Below the pieces are notes generated by a model. The model did not search any database, was not told the DNA's origin, and worked only from the letters and a program-made list of their open reading frames with translations. From positions 1-43,782 of the forward strand of contig CAZQSF010000026.1 in the NCBI GenBank assembly GCA_964595955.1: 43,782 bases of DNA, written 5' to 3'. Positions 28,442-36,618 of the stretch are shown here, in pieces. Origin of the DNA: JAJDFU01 sp964595955 (lineage in GTDB: Bacteria; Bacteroidota; Bacteroidia; Chitinophagales; Saprospiraceae). Made by a program: the position numbers and the translations under genes. Within the stretch, counting starts at the first letter, position 1, and every line of letters starts with the position of its first letter.

Positions 28442-31406
28442 GGATGAGGAAGATAAGTATGCCCAATCCAGCTGGTAAAAGCATTTCAAGAGGCATACCC
28501 AAAACCTCCCTTTTTTCTCGCAAGTCGACAGGCTCATTGTCGCCCATGTACATGTATCCGGCCCAGTAATACGGGTGGACCAGCAGGCTGCTGGGGTATT
28601 CGGCCAGGTAGAAGGCCTTGGCTTCCTGCAGAGCATCGGCTTTGCCCATGCCCTGAGCCAGGTTGTTGTAAAATCGCTCAACCAGAAAAGCCGTCGTTTT
28701 GTCTTTTACCGGCCACAGGGTCATTACCAGGTTGGATACGCCTGCATAGGCAAAGGCCCGGCCCAAACTGTATATGCCCTCACCCTCCCGTATGGCCCCG
28801 TAGCCGGTGTTGCAAGCGCTCAGGGTGATCAGGTCTGCCTCCAGCGGCATGCCGTATATCTCATACGCTCTGAGCTCACCATCGAAGGCCGGGTCTTTGC
28901 TCTCGTTGAAAAGCAATCGGGAAAAAGAGGGAAACTGATCCTCGATAAGAGTATGGGTGGCGATGTGCAAAACGGCATATTTGGGTGCGTGCGCTCGAAA
29001 TGCCTTTTCCGTAGCGCGATCACTTTGAAGGAAAAGCCCGGCAAACTGCCGCTTGAGCCCGGCAACTTCTTTGATGGCCCCATCCAGCCGGGGCAGTACG
29101 AGCTTTTCATCTCCGTTGCGGAGGCTGCCTTCCAGCACCTCGCCCTCGAAGGAGGGCGCCATGGCCAGGACCCCGGATTTTGCAGCGGCCATCTGTTTGC
29201 GCTGCAAAGCCTGAAGGGCCACCTGGCCGGAAATGAGATACCGGATCCGGTAGTCCGACATGAGAAAGGGGCCGCTGCGGATCGAACCCGCTCCTTCCTT
29301 CCCCACCGGACGGGTCAGCAGGGCCTCGAAGGGAATGTAGCCCAACACCCCATCGGTGATGATGCAAAGCTTGTCGCCGGCCAGAAGATGCTCGACCGGT
29401 TGGATGAGGTGCCGGTACATGTAGTGGCCAAGCGCCCAGTATTCGTCTTTCTGATTGAGGATCGCATTTCGAAACCGGATAATATCTTTTTCAAAGGAGG
29501 GGGGCAATGCATGCTGGATCAGGTCTTTCCTTTCCCCGTCGGCAAGGATGACATACAGAGAGGTATCCCCCAGAAAAAACTCCAGCAGGGTTTCGCCCGG
29601 GTCCAGCACTCGCTGGCGCATCGCATCCAGCCCTTCCACATCAAAGGCATGTCGAATGCGGTAATATTCGGGATGCTGCTCTTCCAACTCTTTCCAAAGG
29701 TCCTTGAGTCGCGATCGGGCCCGCCCCAGTTCTTCGGTGAACTCAGCTGCCTTTTCCGGACCGTAATAGCTTTCGGCCCACTGAAGCTCCTGCCGGTAGA
29801 ATTCAATATCGATCAACAACCTGCGCTCCTCCTCGATGAGTTGATTATCCACCCGGGCAAATTGACGCACGTAGAGGTCGTTGAGGTTTTCCGCTACCAA
29901 CTGCCCCTTGTTTTTTTCAGAGTACTGAAAAGCAAGATCCAGGTAATGCGCATCACCGGTGCGCCGGTACAGCGCATTGCAGGTTCGCATAGCCGCCGAA
30001 TACATAGGGCGCGTGCCCTGGAAAAGTGCTTCCTTGGATCTCGGATATTGAAATTGCAGCCGCATGTTGTGGACGATGGAATCCTGAAGTTTATAAACTT
30101 CCAAAGACTGCCTGAGCAAAGAGGGATCACCCGGCCGGTCCAACCCCATAAGGTAAAGGACGGCTCCTTTGGCGTTCAGCGCATCCAGTACGTTCTCCCG
30201 ACCGGCTGCCTGGTGAAGGGTTGGGTTTACCAGGGGGTCCGTCGTGTCAAAATCCGGAAGAATAATGTTTAAGGCCACCTGCAAGTGGTTCAGCGCACGC
30301 TCGTATTGTTTGCGGTTGCTTTCGGCAGCGGCCAGCATAATGTAGCTGCTGGACATCACGGCCGGATCGGCGGTATTTACGGCAACGGCCTTCCGGGCCA
30401 TGGATTCGGCGAGTTCAAACCGCGCCGTTTTGATGTAGATGCCGGCCATTTTATTGAAAGCGGTCTGAAGGTAATACCGGCTGTAGGGCGACGACTGGGG
30501 CCGAAGCACCTGCACGACGGTGTCCAGCAAGGTCAAGGCGCGATTGTATTGTTGGCCGGCGTGAAAAACATCGGATAGGGCAAGCTTGGTGCTGACGATA
30601 TTGAACAAGTTTTCCGGTAAGTGCTGAGTCCGGATCTCCAGCGCTTCGGTAAAAGCCCGTAAAGCCTGATCGTTATCGCCAAGTTCGAAATACCAATAGC
30701 CCAAATTGTGCAGGCCCTTGGCCTGCATCTGAAGGGACTCTCCCTGCCGAAGGGCCCGTTCCTGATAATCTACAGCGCGCTGGAAATCGCGTTTCAGTCC
30801 ATAGGCATAGGCCAGGTTGTGCAAGGCATCGTTGATCCCCTCCTTGAATTCGATCGCCTCCGCGATCTGAAGCGATGTATCGGTATATGCGATGCACTGG
30901 TCCCAATAACCGCGGCTGCCGTGCCCGGCCCCCAGATTGAGATAGGCATCCGCCATTTGTTTGCTTTGACGTCCGTGCCGCCTTTCCGCCTGGCGAAAGG
31001 AGCGGCGGTAGAAATCCATTTGCTTGTCATATTCTCCTCGATACGAATGATAAACTCCCAGGTTTTGGAGCAGCAGAGAATAAAAATAAACCGTATCCGG
31101 CTGGAAATGCTCCCTCAGGAGAGCTTCGCTTCTGTAGGAGTAGTCCAACGCCAGCGAATCCGACCCCTTCATGAAATAGGCCTCACCCAAAAAAAGATAG
31201 GAATGCGCCAGCCAATACGGCTCTTTCCGGTCCTGTAGAGCGGGAATCAGGCTATTGTATATCCCAATGGCCCCATCCGCATCTTCTGCTTTGATCAAAG
31301 CAAAGGCCTCGTGAATCCCTTGCATTGCCGCCTGTTCAGTATATTGCCCCGAAGTCTCGTTGAAAAAAAGAAATACAATAAAAAAGAAAATAAGTAATAG
31401 GCGCAT
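28407..31406 (-). CDS. TPR-CHAT caspase-like protease with signal peptide and C-terminal membrane anchor
   Basis: A 999-residue protein. A signal peptide at 1-20 (..LFFNETSGQ) is followed by a long array of TPR helices to about residue 400, a helical linker with coiled-coil character at about 500-570 (IEEERRLLIDIEFYRQELQWAES), and a C-terminal CHAT domain at about 660-950. The catalytic His is His818 in LHIATHTLI, and the nucleophile Cys is Cys865 in ITLSACNTGYG; both are intact. VSNLVMTLWPVKDKTT is the usual CHAT strand. A single membrane helix at about 971-993 ends the protein with a short basic tail, so the protease part would face the periplasm. CHAT proteins are caspase-family peptidases that TPR repeats often gate; the substrate is unknown. 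It is convergent to an ECF sigma/anti-sigma pair, and is expected to act with it. Confidence 0.9.
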   Translation of the reverse strand: MRLLLIFFFIVFLFFNETSGQYTEQAAMQGIHEAFALIKAEDADGAIGIYNSLIPALQDRKEPYWLAHSYLFLGEAYFMKGSDSLALDYSYRSEALLREHFQPDTVYFYSLLLQNLGVYHSYRGEYDKQMDFYRRSFRQAERRHGRQSKQMADAYLNLGAGHGSRGYWDQCIAYTDTSLQIAEAIEFKEGINDALHNLAYAYGLKRDFQRAVDYQERALRQGESLQMQAKGLHNLGYWYFELGDNDQALRAFTEALEIRTQHLPENLFNIVSTKLALSDVFHAGQQYNRALTLLDTVVQVLRPQSSPYSRYYLQTAFNKMAGIYIKTARFELAESMARKAVAVNTADPAVMSSSYIMLAAAESNRKQYERALNHLQVALNIILPDFDTTDPLVNPTLHQAAGRENVLDALNAKGAVLYLMGLDRPGDPSLLRQSLEVYKLQDSIVHNMRLQFQYPRSKEALFQGTRPMYSAAMRTCNALYRRTGDAHYLDLAFQYSEKNKGQLVAENLNDLYVRQFARVDNQLIEEERRLLIDIEFYRQELQWAESYYGPEKAAEFTEELGRARSRLKDLWKELEEQHPEYYRIRHAFDVEGLDAMRQRVLDPGETLLEFFLGDTSLYVILADGERKDLIQHALPPSFEKDIIRFRNAILNQKDEYWALGHYMYRHLIQPVEHLLAGDKLCIITDGVLGYIPFEALLTRPVGKEGAGSIRSGPFLMSDYRIRYLISGQVALQALQRKQMAAAKSGVLAMAPSFEGEVLEGSLRNGDEKLVLPRLDGAIKEVAGLKRQFAGLFLQSDRATEKAFRAHAPKYAVLHIATHTLIEDQFPSFSRLLFNESKDPAFDGELRAYEIYGMPLEADLITLSACNTGYGAIREGEGIYSLGRAFAYAGVSNLVMTLWPVKDKTTAFLVERFYNNLAQGMGKADALQEAKAFYLAEYPSSLLVHPYYWAGYMYMGDNEPVDLREKREVLGMPLEMLLPAGLGILIFLILIWRYWTQSRP

Positions 31407-31407
31407 T

Positions 31408-31415
31408 TATTTTTG
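31408..31415 (+). promoter_or_regulatory. -7 promoter box of the alpha/beta hydrolase gene
   Basis: TATTTTTG, an exact TAnnTTTG match on the plus strand, 47 bp before the TTG at 31463. It faces the minus-strand box of the CHAT gene 15 bp away, so the two promoters overlap. Confidence 0.45.
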
Positions 31416-31430
31416 GATTTAACCGAAATA

Positions 31431-31438
31431 CAAAATTA
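31431..31438 (-). promoter_or_regulatory. -7 promoter box of the TPR-CHAT gene
   Basis: On the minus strand this reads TAATTTTG, an exact TAnnTTTG match. The start site would be near 31426, leaving a leader of about 20 bases to the ATG at 31406. No clear TTTG is seen at -33. Confidence 0.5.
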
Positions 31439-31462
31439 ACATAATCTTTCAGACGCGATCTT

Positions 31463-32323
31463 TTGATTCGCAGAAAACCGTCGCTATTGATGTTGTACTG
31501 GAATGCCTTCAAAGATTTGATTGACATCCCGTTTTATTGGTTGGATGCGGCCCAAAGCGAACTGGACGAACTTCCGGAAAAAAAGCGCACCTATGGCCCG
31601 CACTGGAGGCAGTATTACCTTCTTCGTCCGGCCCCCGAGCGCTCCCGGATCGAGCGCATCGTCTTCCTGCACGGCGGTGGCTGGCAGTTCGGTTCGCCGG
31701 AGTCGTTCCGGCATCACGCCCAGATATTCAATCAGTTGGGTTTTGATGTCATCCTGCCTTCCTTGCGAAGGCTTCCCTTTTACCATTACGGCCACATGCG
31801 CGAAGATCTCGGCCTGTTGATGCAGGCACTCCAGGCAGAGATGGCGCAAGAGGAAAAGGCGATCATCCTGGGTGGAGTTTCAGCCGGTGGACATCTGGCC
31901 AGCCTGTTCGCTTCGGATACCGACCTGCACGAGCAGGTGGGCTGGAAACAGGACTGGATCAAAGGGGTATTCGCCCTAGGAGCCCCGCTGGCCATCGAAG
32001 CGCTTCCCTGGGGAGGCGTTTGGAAACGACTCACCAATGGGGGGCAGACAGACGTATTGAACCGGGCGGATCCCCTACGGATGGTCGACCAGGCCCTGGA
32101 CATCCCCTTTTTGTGCTTACACGGGCAAAGAGACGGCCTGGTCCCATCGGCTTCGGCCATACCCTATGTAGAACAGCGCATTCGACTCGGTGCGGCAAAC
32201 CACACGCATTTCCACCTCTTTCCCGAGCAGGGCCACCTGGACCTGGCCCGCTGGGCGCTGGGCAACGACAAGGCCAAAGCCCTCCTCTTGCATTGGTTGC
32301 ACAGCCTGCTGGCCGATCAATGA
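31463..32323 (+). CDS. Alpha/beta hydrolase, carboxylesterase type
   Basis: A 286-residue protein with the hydrolase fold of the hormone-sensitive-lipase/esterase type. The oxyanion motif HGGGW is at 70-74, the nucleophile Ser140 lies in LGGVSAGGHL, the acid Asp223 in HGQRDGLVP, and the base His257 in PEQGHLDLA. Numbering assumes the TTG at 31463 as start; the ATG at 31490 (residue 10) is a good alternative. No signal peptide. Substrate unknown; a short acyl ester is likely. The stop codon region overlaps the convergent aminopeptidase by 7 bp. Confidence 0.85.
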   Translation: MIRRKPSLLMLYWNAFKDLIDIPFYWLDAAQSELDELPEKKRTYGPHWRQYYLLRPAPERSRIERIVFLHGGGWQFGSPESFRHHAQIFNQLGFDVILPSLRRLPFYHYGHMREDLGLLMQALQAEMAQEEKAIILGGVSAGGHLASLFASDTDLHEQVGWKQDWIKGVFALGAPLAIEALPWGGVWKRLTNGGQTDVLNRADPLRMVDQALDIPFLCLHGQRDGLVPSASAIPYVEQRIRLGAANHTHFHLFPEQGHLDLARWALGNDKAKALLLHWLHSLLADQ

Positions 32324-33720
32324 GTGTGCAACCCTTCGGCTCGAAGCTGCTCGACGGCCTCTATGGTTTTGGGAATAGGGTTACCGAGCAATTCGTAGCC
32401 ATCTTCCGTAATGAGGACGTCGTCCTCGATGCGAACCCCGCCGAAATCCAGATAGGAATCCAGCTTGTCATACGCAATGAACGACTCGAATTTGCGCTCG
32501 GCCTTCCATCGTTCGATGAGGGGAGGAATAAAGTAAATCCCTGGCTCGACAGTGAGGGCAAAGCCCGGCTCCAGCGCCCGGGCCAAACGCAGGGACTTGA
32601 GTCCGAACTGGTTGCTGCGCTTCAATTCGGAGGTGTACCCCACGTAATCCTCACCCAGACCTTCCATTTCGTGCACGTCCAGGCCAATCAGGTGCCCCAG
32701 ACCGTGGGGAAAAAAGAGCGCATGCGCGCCGGCAGCTACCGCTTCTTCGGCTTCCCCCTTCATCAGGCCCAATTCCACCAGCCCCTTGGCAATCACCTTG
32801 CTGGCGAGCAGATGGACGTCCCGGTAAAGGACCCCGGGCTTCAGGGCGCCCAGGGCCGCCAGTTGCGCGTCGAGCACCAGCTGATAAATGGCTTTCTGCT
32901 GTTCTGAAAAGGTGGGAGATACCGGAAAGGTGCGCGTAATATCGCCGGCATAGCCCATGGGCGTTTCGGCTCCAAAGTCACCCAGGACCAGTTGCCCGGG
33001 CTGAAGGATATTGTGATGGTGATGATTGTGGAGTACTTCTCCGTGCACGGTCAGGATAACCGGATAGGCCAACCCGCCGCCTTCGGCCACGGCCATGCCT
33101 TCCACCAGGCCCGCCAGCTCGGCCTCCCGCATTCCCGTGCGTGCTTTTCGGATGGCGCTTACGTGCATGTGCCCGCTGATGTTCACGGCCTCCTTCAACT
33201 GCTCCACCTCCTCGGAGGTCTTGTGAGAAACCAGGGCTACGACGGCCCGGATGAGCACCTCCGATGCCTTCAGGGCCGCCACTTCGGGCGGACGCCCCAA
33301 AAGCCGGCCCAACTGCAGGATGGTCTCCCCCCGGTTGGGAGGCAGAAAATGGATCTGCCGGCCCGCGGCCCGAGCTTCGTCCAAGTTGTTGGCCAGGGCG
33401 CCCTCCACGGCCGTATTGGCAATGCCCGCCGATGCAGCCAGTTCGGACAGGCTGGGCTGAGGGCCCATCCAGACCACGTCATCCAGGCTTGAAGAAGGAC
33501 CGAAAAGGATCTCGCGCCCTTCATCGACATCCAAAAGCAGGGCCAGGCCAGGCTTTTGCAGCCCCGTAAAGTACAAGAAGGAACTGTCTTGCCGGAAGGG
33601 ATAGGGGTTACCGGCGTAGTTTCTGGGGCTTTCATCGTGGCCCATGAACAGGACCAACCCGCCGTCTATCTGGTCCATAAGGGCCCGTCGGCGGCCTTGA
33701 TAAGTCGAAGCTTCGAACAT
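32317..33720 (-). CDS. pepP: Xaa-Pro aminopeptidase (M24B), aminopeptidase P type
   Basis: A 467-residue cytoplasmic metallopeptidase with an N-terminal creatinase-like domain (MFEASTYQGRRRAL, then RNYAGNPYPFRQDSSFLYFTG) and a C-terminal pita-bread domain. The five metal ligands are visible: Asp248 in LGDFGAE, Asp260 in AGDITR, His in FFPHGLGHLIGLDVHE, Glu in TVEPGIY and Glu in GGVRIEDD. It removes the N-terminal residue before proline. Start was placed at the ATG at 33720 because the conserved N-domain begins there; 13 further codons are open upstream. It follows the DUF151 gene by 62 bp and may be the last gene of the hyp transcript. Confidence 0.93.
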   Translation of the reverse strand: MFEASTYQGRRRALMDQIDGGLVLFMGHDESPRNYAGNPYPFRQDSSFLYFTGLQKPGLALLLDVDEGREILFGPSSSLDDVVWMGPQPSLSELAASAGIANTAVEGALANNLDEARAAGRQIHFLPPNRGETILQLGRLLGRPPEVAALKASEVLIRAVVALVSHKTSEEVEQLKEAVNISGHMHVSAIRKARTGMREAELAGLVEGMAVAEGGGLAYPVILTVHGEVLHNHHHHNILQPGQLVLGDFGAETPMGYAGDITRTFPVSPTFSEQQKAIYQLVLDAQLAALGALKPGVLYRDVHLLASKVIAKGLVELGLMKGEAEEAVAAGAHALFFPHGLGHLIGLDVHEMEGLGEDYVGYTSELKRSNQFGLKSLRLARALEPGFALTVEPGIYFIPPLIERWKAERKFESFIAYDKLDSYLDFGGVRIEDDVLITEDGYELLGNPIPKTIEAVEQLRAEGLHTH

Positions 33721-33782
33721 AGTGGGAAAGAGGAATTTGGCTCGAAGTCCAAAGTACAAAAAGGTAGTCGAACGCCGGAAGG

Positions 33783-34364
33783 CTAATTGGCATCGGATTC
33801 CCGCTGCTTGATTTCGTCGCGGATCTTGGCGGCGCGCTCGTAATTCTCTTCTTGAAGGGCTTCGTCCAGCGCCTGATCGAGCTGGGCCTTGGAGAGCTTG
33901 TTTAAGGGCACATCGGCTTTGGGGCTGGGTGCGGGAGCACCCTCTTCTTCATCTTCCCAGACCATACCCGCCTGGTCCATGATAAAGGGATAGGTAAAAA
34001 TGGGGCATCCGAAACGAACGGCCAGTGCAATGGCATCCGAGGTGCGCGCGTCCATTTCCAGCTTTTCGCCATTCTGCTGTTCACAAACCAGCGTTCCGTA
34101 GAATATCCCTTCCCGAAGGTCCGAAATCACTACTTCCTGGAGTTTTACATCTAAGGCATCCATGGTGTTGCGAAAGAGGTCGTGGGTAAGCGGCCGCGCC
34201 GGGGTAATGCCTTCTACCGCAATGGCGATGGACTGTGCTTCAAACCCCCCGATCACCACGGGCAAGCGCCGCAAGCCCTCCAGCTCCTTGAGTACGACGA
34301 CAAAGCTACTGGGTTGGGAGGAGCTGTTGGCCAGGGCAATAACCCTCAATTCAATTTTATCCAT
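33783..34364 (-). CDS. DUF151 bifunctional nuclease family protein with UvrB/UvrC motif
   Basis: A 193-residue protein. Residues 1-135 form the DUF151/BFN domain (FVVVLKELEGLRRLPVVIGGFEAQSIAIAVEG, then DARTSDAIALAVRFGCPIF), and residues about 154-190 are a UVR motif (KLSKAQLDQALDEALQEENYERAAKIRDEI) that mediates contact with Uvr or Clp-type partners. This two-domain form is standard in Bacteroidota. Homologues have been described with DNase/RNase activity, but activity here is inferred from family. A minus-strand reading of the 30 bp upstream contains a 12-codon open frame (34395-34357) whose stop overlaps this start codon; a leader peptide cannot be excluded. Confidence 0.88.
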   Translation of the reverse strand: MDKIELRVIALANSSSQPSSFVVVLKELEGLRRLPVVIGGFEAQSIAIAVEGITPARPLTHDLFRNTMDALDVKLQEVVISDLREGIFYGTLVCEQQNGEKLEMDARTSDAIALAVRFGCPIFTYPFIMDQAGMVWEDEEEGAPAPSPKADVPLNKLSKAQLDQALDEALQEENYERAAKIRDEIKQRESDAN

Positions 34365-34454
34365 GCGTCGGGTTTTTCTTTAACCACTCGGACATGTAAG
34401 CCCGAAGCGGCCCTTTTAGTTTTAGTAAAATGCGAAAAAAGCAGGAGAACGACC

Positions 34455-35522
34455 TCAACAAATGCGCGGCAATTGTTCGCCGGCCAGCATTTGCACCACT
34501 CGCCGGCCACCGATTGCGCTGCGCAGGATCACCTGCCCTGCATGCTCCGCGACCACCTCGCCGATCAGGGCAGCTTCCGACCACTCGTACTGGCGCTGAA
34601 GCTGCTCTACCATTTGCTCGGCAATATCCGGCGCTACAACCGCCAGGAAAAGGCCTTCATTGGCTACGTACAAAGGATCCAGCCCCAGCAGCTCGCAAGC
34701 CGCGGCTTCCTGCTCGTGCACGGGGATCCCTTCCTGGCTGACCTCCAACCCCAGGCGACTGTCTCGAGCTATTTCATTGAGCACCGTAGCCAGGCCGCCT
34801 CTCGTGGGATCGCGCAGCAGCCGCACGCCCGGCCCAAAGGCCTCCAGGCAACTCCACACCGCCTCGTGCAACGGCCGGGTATCGCTTTGGATGGCACTGT
34901 CGAATTCCAGGCCCTCCCGAACGGACATAATGGCCATACCGTGCTTGGCCAGAGGCCCGCTGACCAGTAGCCGGTCGCCCGGCTTCACCTGGTCTACGCC
35001 CAAGCGGGCACGCTCATGAACCGGCCCCAGGCCGGTAGTATTGATGAAGATCTGGTCGCCCTTGCCCCGTTCAACGACCTTGGTGTCTCCCGTCACCACC
35101 TGAACGCCGGCCTGCTCGGCTGCGAATTTGATCGAGACCAACACCTTCCAGAAATCGGCAATCGGCAGGCCTTCCTCCAGAATGAAGCTGAGCGAAAGGT
35201 ACTTCGGACGGGCACCACACATAGCCAGATCATTGACCGTACCGTTTATAGCCAGGTCGCCGATATCGCCGCCCGGAAAAAAGATGGGGGAAACCACGAA
35301 ACTATCAGTCGTAAAGGCCGTGGGGCCTTTCAGTTGTACCACGGCACCATCCTCCCGCCGCTGGAGCGTTTCGTTTTGGAAAACACGGAATACCCCCTGG
35401 TCCAGCAGGCGATTGGTCAACAGACCACCGCTGCCGTGCCCCAGGGTAACGATATCCGTATCCAGTGCGGGCAGGGGGCATTGAAGCTGCATGTGGAGTT
35501 TGGCGTCGTGCATGTCAGGCAT
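34455..35522 (-). CDS. hypE: [NiFe]-hydrogenase maturation protein HypE
   Basis: A 355-residue AIR synthase-like ATPase. TLGHGSGG near the N-terminus, FTTDSFVVSP, GDIGDLAINGTVNDLAMCGA and DPTRGGLATVLNEIA identify it; the C-terminus ends in LPRIC, the conserved cysteine that receives a carbamoyl group from HypF and is dehydrated to thiocyanate, the source of the cyanide ligand of the [NiFe] site. Start is set at the ATG at 35522, which overlaps the hypD stop (ATGCCTGA); an ATG at 35513 is an alternative. Third gene of hypF-hypD-hypE. Confidence 0.95.
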   Translation of the reverse strand: MPDMHDAKLHMQLQCPLPALDTDIVTLGHGSGGLLTNRLLDQGVFRVFQNETLQRREDGAVVQLKGPTAFTTDSFVVSPIFFPGGDIGDLAINGTVNDLAMCGARPKYLSLSFILEEGLPIADFWKVLVSIKFAAEQAGVQVVTGDTKVVERGKGDQIFINTTGLGPVHERARLGVDQVKPGDRLLVSGPLAKHGMAIMSVREGLEFDSAIQSDTRPLHEAVWSCLEAFGPGVRLLRDPTRGGLATVLNEIARDSRLGLEVSQEGIPVHEQEAAACELLGLDPLYVANEGLFLAVVAPDIAEQMVEQLQRQYEWSEAALIGEVVAEHAGQVILRSAIGGRRVVQMLAGEQLPRIC

Positions 35523-36618
35523 CGAATTGGGCTTCGGTGCGGGAAAAGTGGTAATAGGCGGCACAAGCGCCCTCTGAGGATACCATGGGAGCCCCCAGAG
35601 GATGGGTGGGGGTGCAAGCCTTGCCAAATTGGGGGCAATCCTGCGGCTTTTTTATTCCTTTCAACACCTGGCCGGCTATGCAATCGGGATTCTCATCAGC
35701 GCGCCGGTCGGGTTGTTCGAACTTTTGTTTGGCATCGAAGGCCGCGAATTCCGATCGCAGGCTATACCCGCTATCCGGTATGGTCCCGATCCCGCGCCAT
35801 TCGCGATCGGTCACTTCAAACACCCGGTCGATCAGCTGACGGGCTGCCGGGTTGCCGGCATAGCGGACGGCCCGGCTGTACTGATTTTCCAACTCGAAGC
35901 GACCGCTTTCCAATTGCCGGATCACCATGCTGATCCCCTGAAGCAGGTCGGCCGGTTCAAAACCGGTAATCACCACCGGAATGCGGTAGTCCTGCACCAG
36001 CGGCTCGTATTCCTCAAGCCCCATTATGGCACAAACGTGCCCGGCCCCCAAAAAGCCCTGGATGGCGGTCGCCTCGTCATCCATCACAGCCTGCATGGCC
36101 GGCGGGACCCGTACGTGTGAGGTCAGAATGGAATAATTCGGCAGTCCCAACTCGGCGGCCTGGATCACGCTGAGGGCATTGGCGGGAGCCGTGGTCTCAA
36201 AGCCCACGGCAAAGAATACGACTTGTCGTTGGGGGTGCTCCCGGGCGAGCTTTACAGCCTCCAGGGGCGAATACAATACGCGAACATCGGCTCCGCCGGC
36301 CTTGGCTTCCAGCAAGCTCTTACCGGAGCCCGGTACGCGCAGCATATCGCCGAAAGAGCAGAGAATGACCCCCGCGTTTTCCGCCAGCCAGACCGCCTGA
36401 TCGATGAGGTGAAGCGGAGTGACACAGACCGGGCAGCCCGGCCCGTGCACCATCGTGACCTCTTCGGGCAGCATTTGAAGCAGGCCGTTCTTGACCAGGC
36501 TGTGGGTCTGCCCGCCGCAGACCTCCATGATGGTCCAGGGCCGCGTCAGATGATCCTCGATTTCGGCCAGGTAGGCTTTGACGAGCGCTGGCGAACGGTA
36601 TTCGGTGAGAAATTTCAT
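35515..36618 (-). CDS. hypD: [NiFe]-hydrogenase maturation protein HypD
   Basis: A 367-residue iron-sulfur protein, normal length. Cys34 in MEVCGGQTHS and Cys62/Cys65 in HGPGCPVCVTP are the conserved residues that hold the iron carrying CN and CO ligands, together with HypC. VGFETTAPANA and the C-terminal cysteine cluster (CIAGQVLKGIKKPQDCPQFGKAC ... EGACAAYYHF pattern, four Cys) for the [4Fe-4S] cluster are present. It overlaps hypF by 4 bp (ATGA). HypC, its usual partner, is not encoded next to it. Confidence 0.96.
   Translation of the reverse strand: MKFLTEYRSPALVKAYLAEIEDHLTRPWTIMEVCGGQTHSLVKNGLLQMLPEEVTMVHGPGCPVCVTPLHLIDQAVWLAENAGVILCSFGDMLRVPGSGKSLLEAKAGGADVRVLYSPLEAVKLAREHPQRQVVFFAVGFETTAPANALSVIQAAELGLPNYSILTSHVRVPPAMQAVMDDEATAIQGFLGAGHVCAIMGLEEYEPLVQDYRIPVVITGFEPADLLQGISMVIRQLESGRFELENQYSRAVRYAGNPAARQLIDRVFEVTDREWRGIGTIPDSGYSLRSEFAAFDAKQKFEQPDRRADENPDCIAGQVLKGIKKPQDCPQFGKACTPTHPLGAPMVSSEGACAAYYHFSRTEAQFDA

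Noticed and set aside
34378..34394. On the minus strand, a stretch reading TGTCCGAGTGGTTAAAG, like the D-arm of a serine or leucine tRNA.
   Set aside because: No acceptor stem, anticodon stem or GTTCGA T-loop follows at the right distance; the sequence runs straight into the DUF151 start codon. It encodes MSEWLK in a 12-codon frame and is probably chance.
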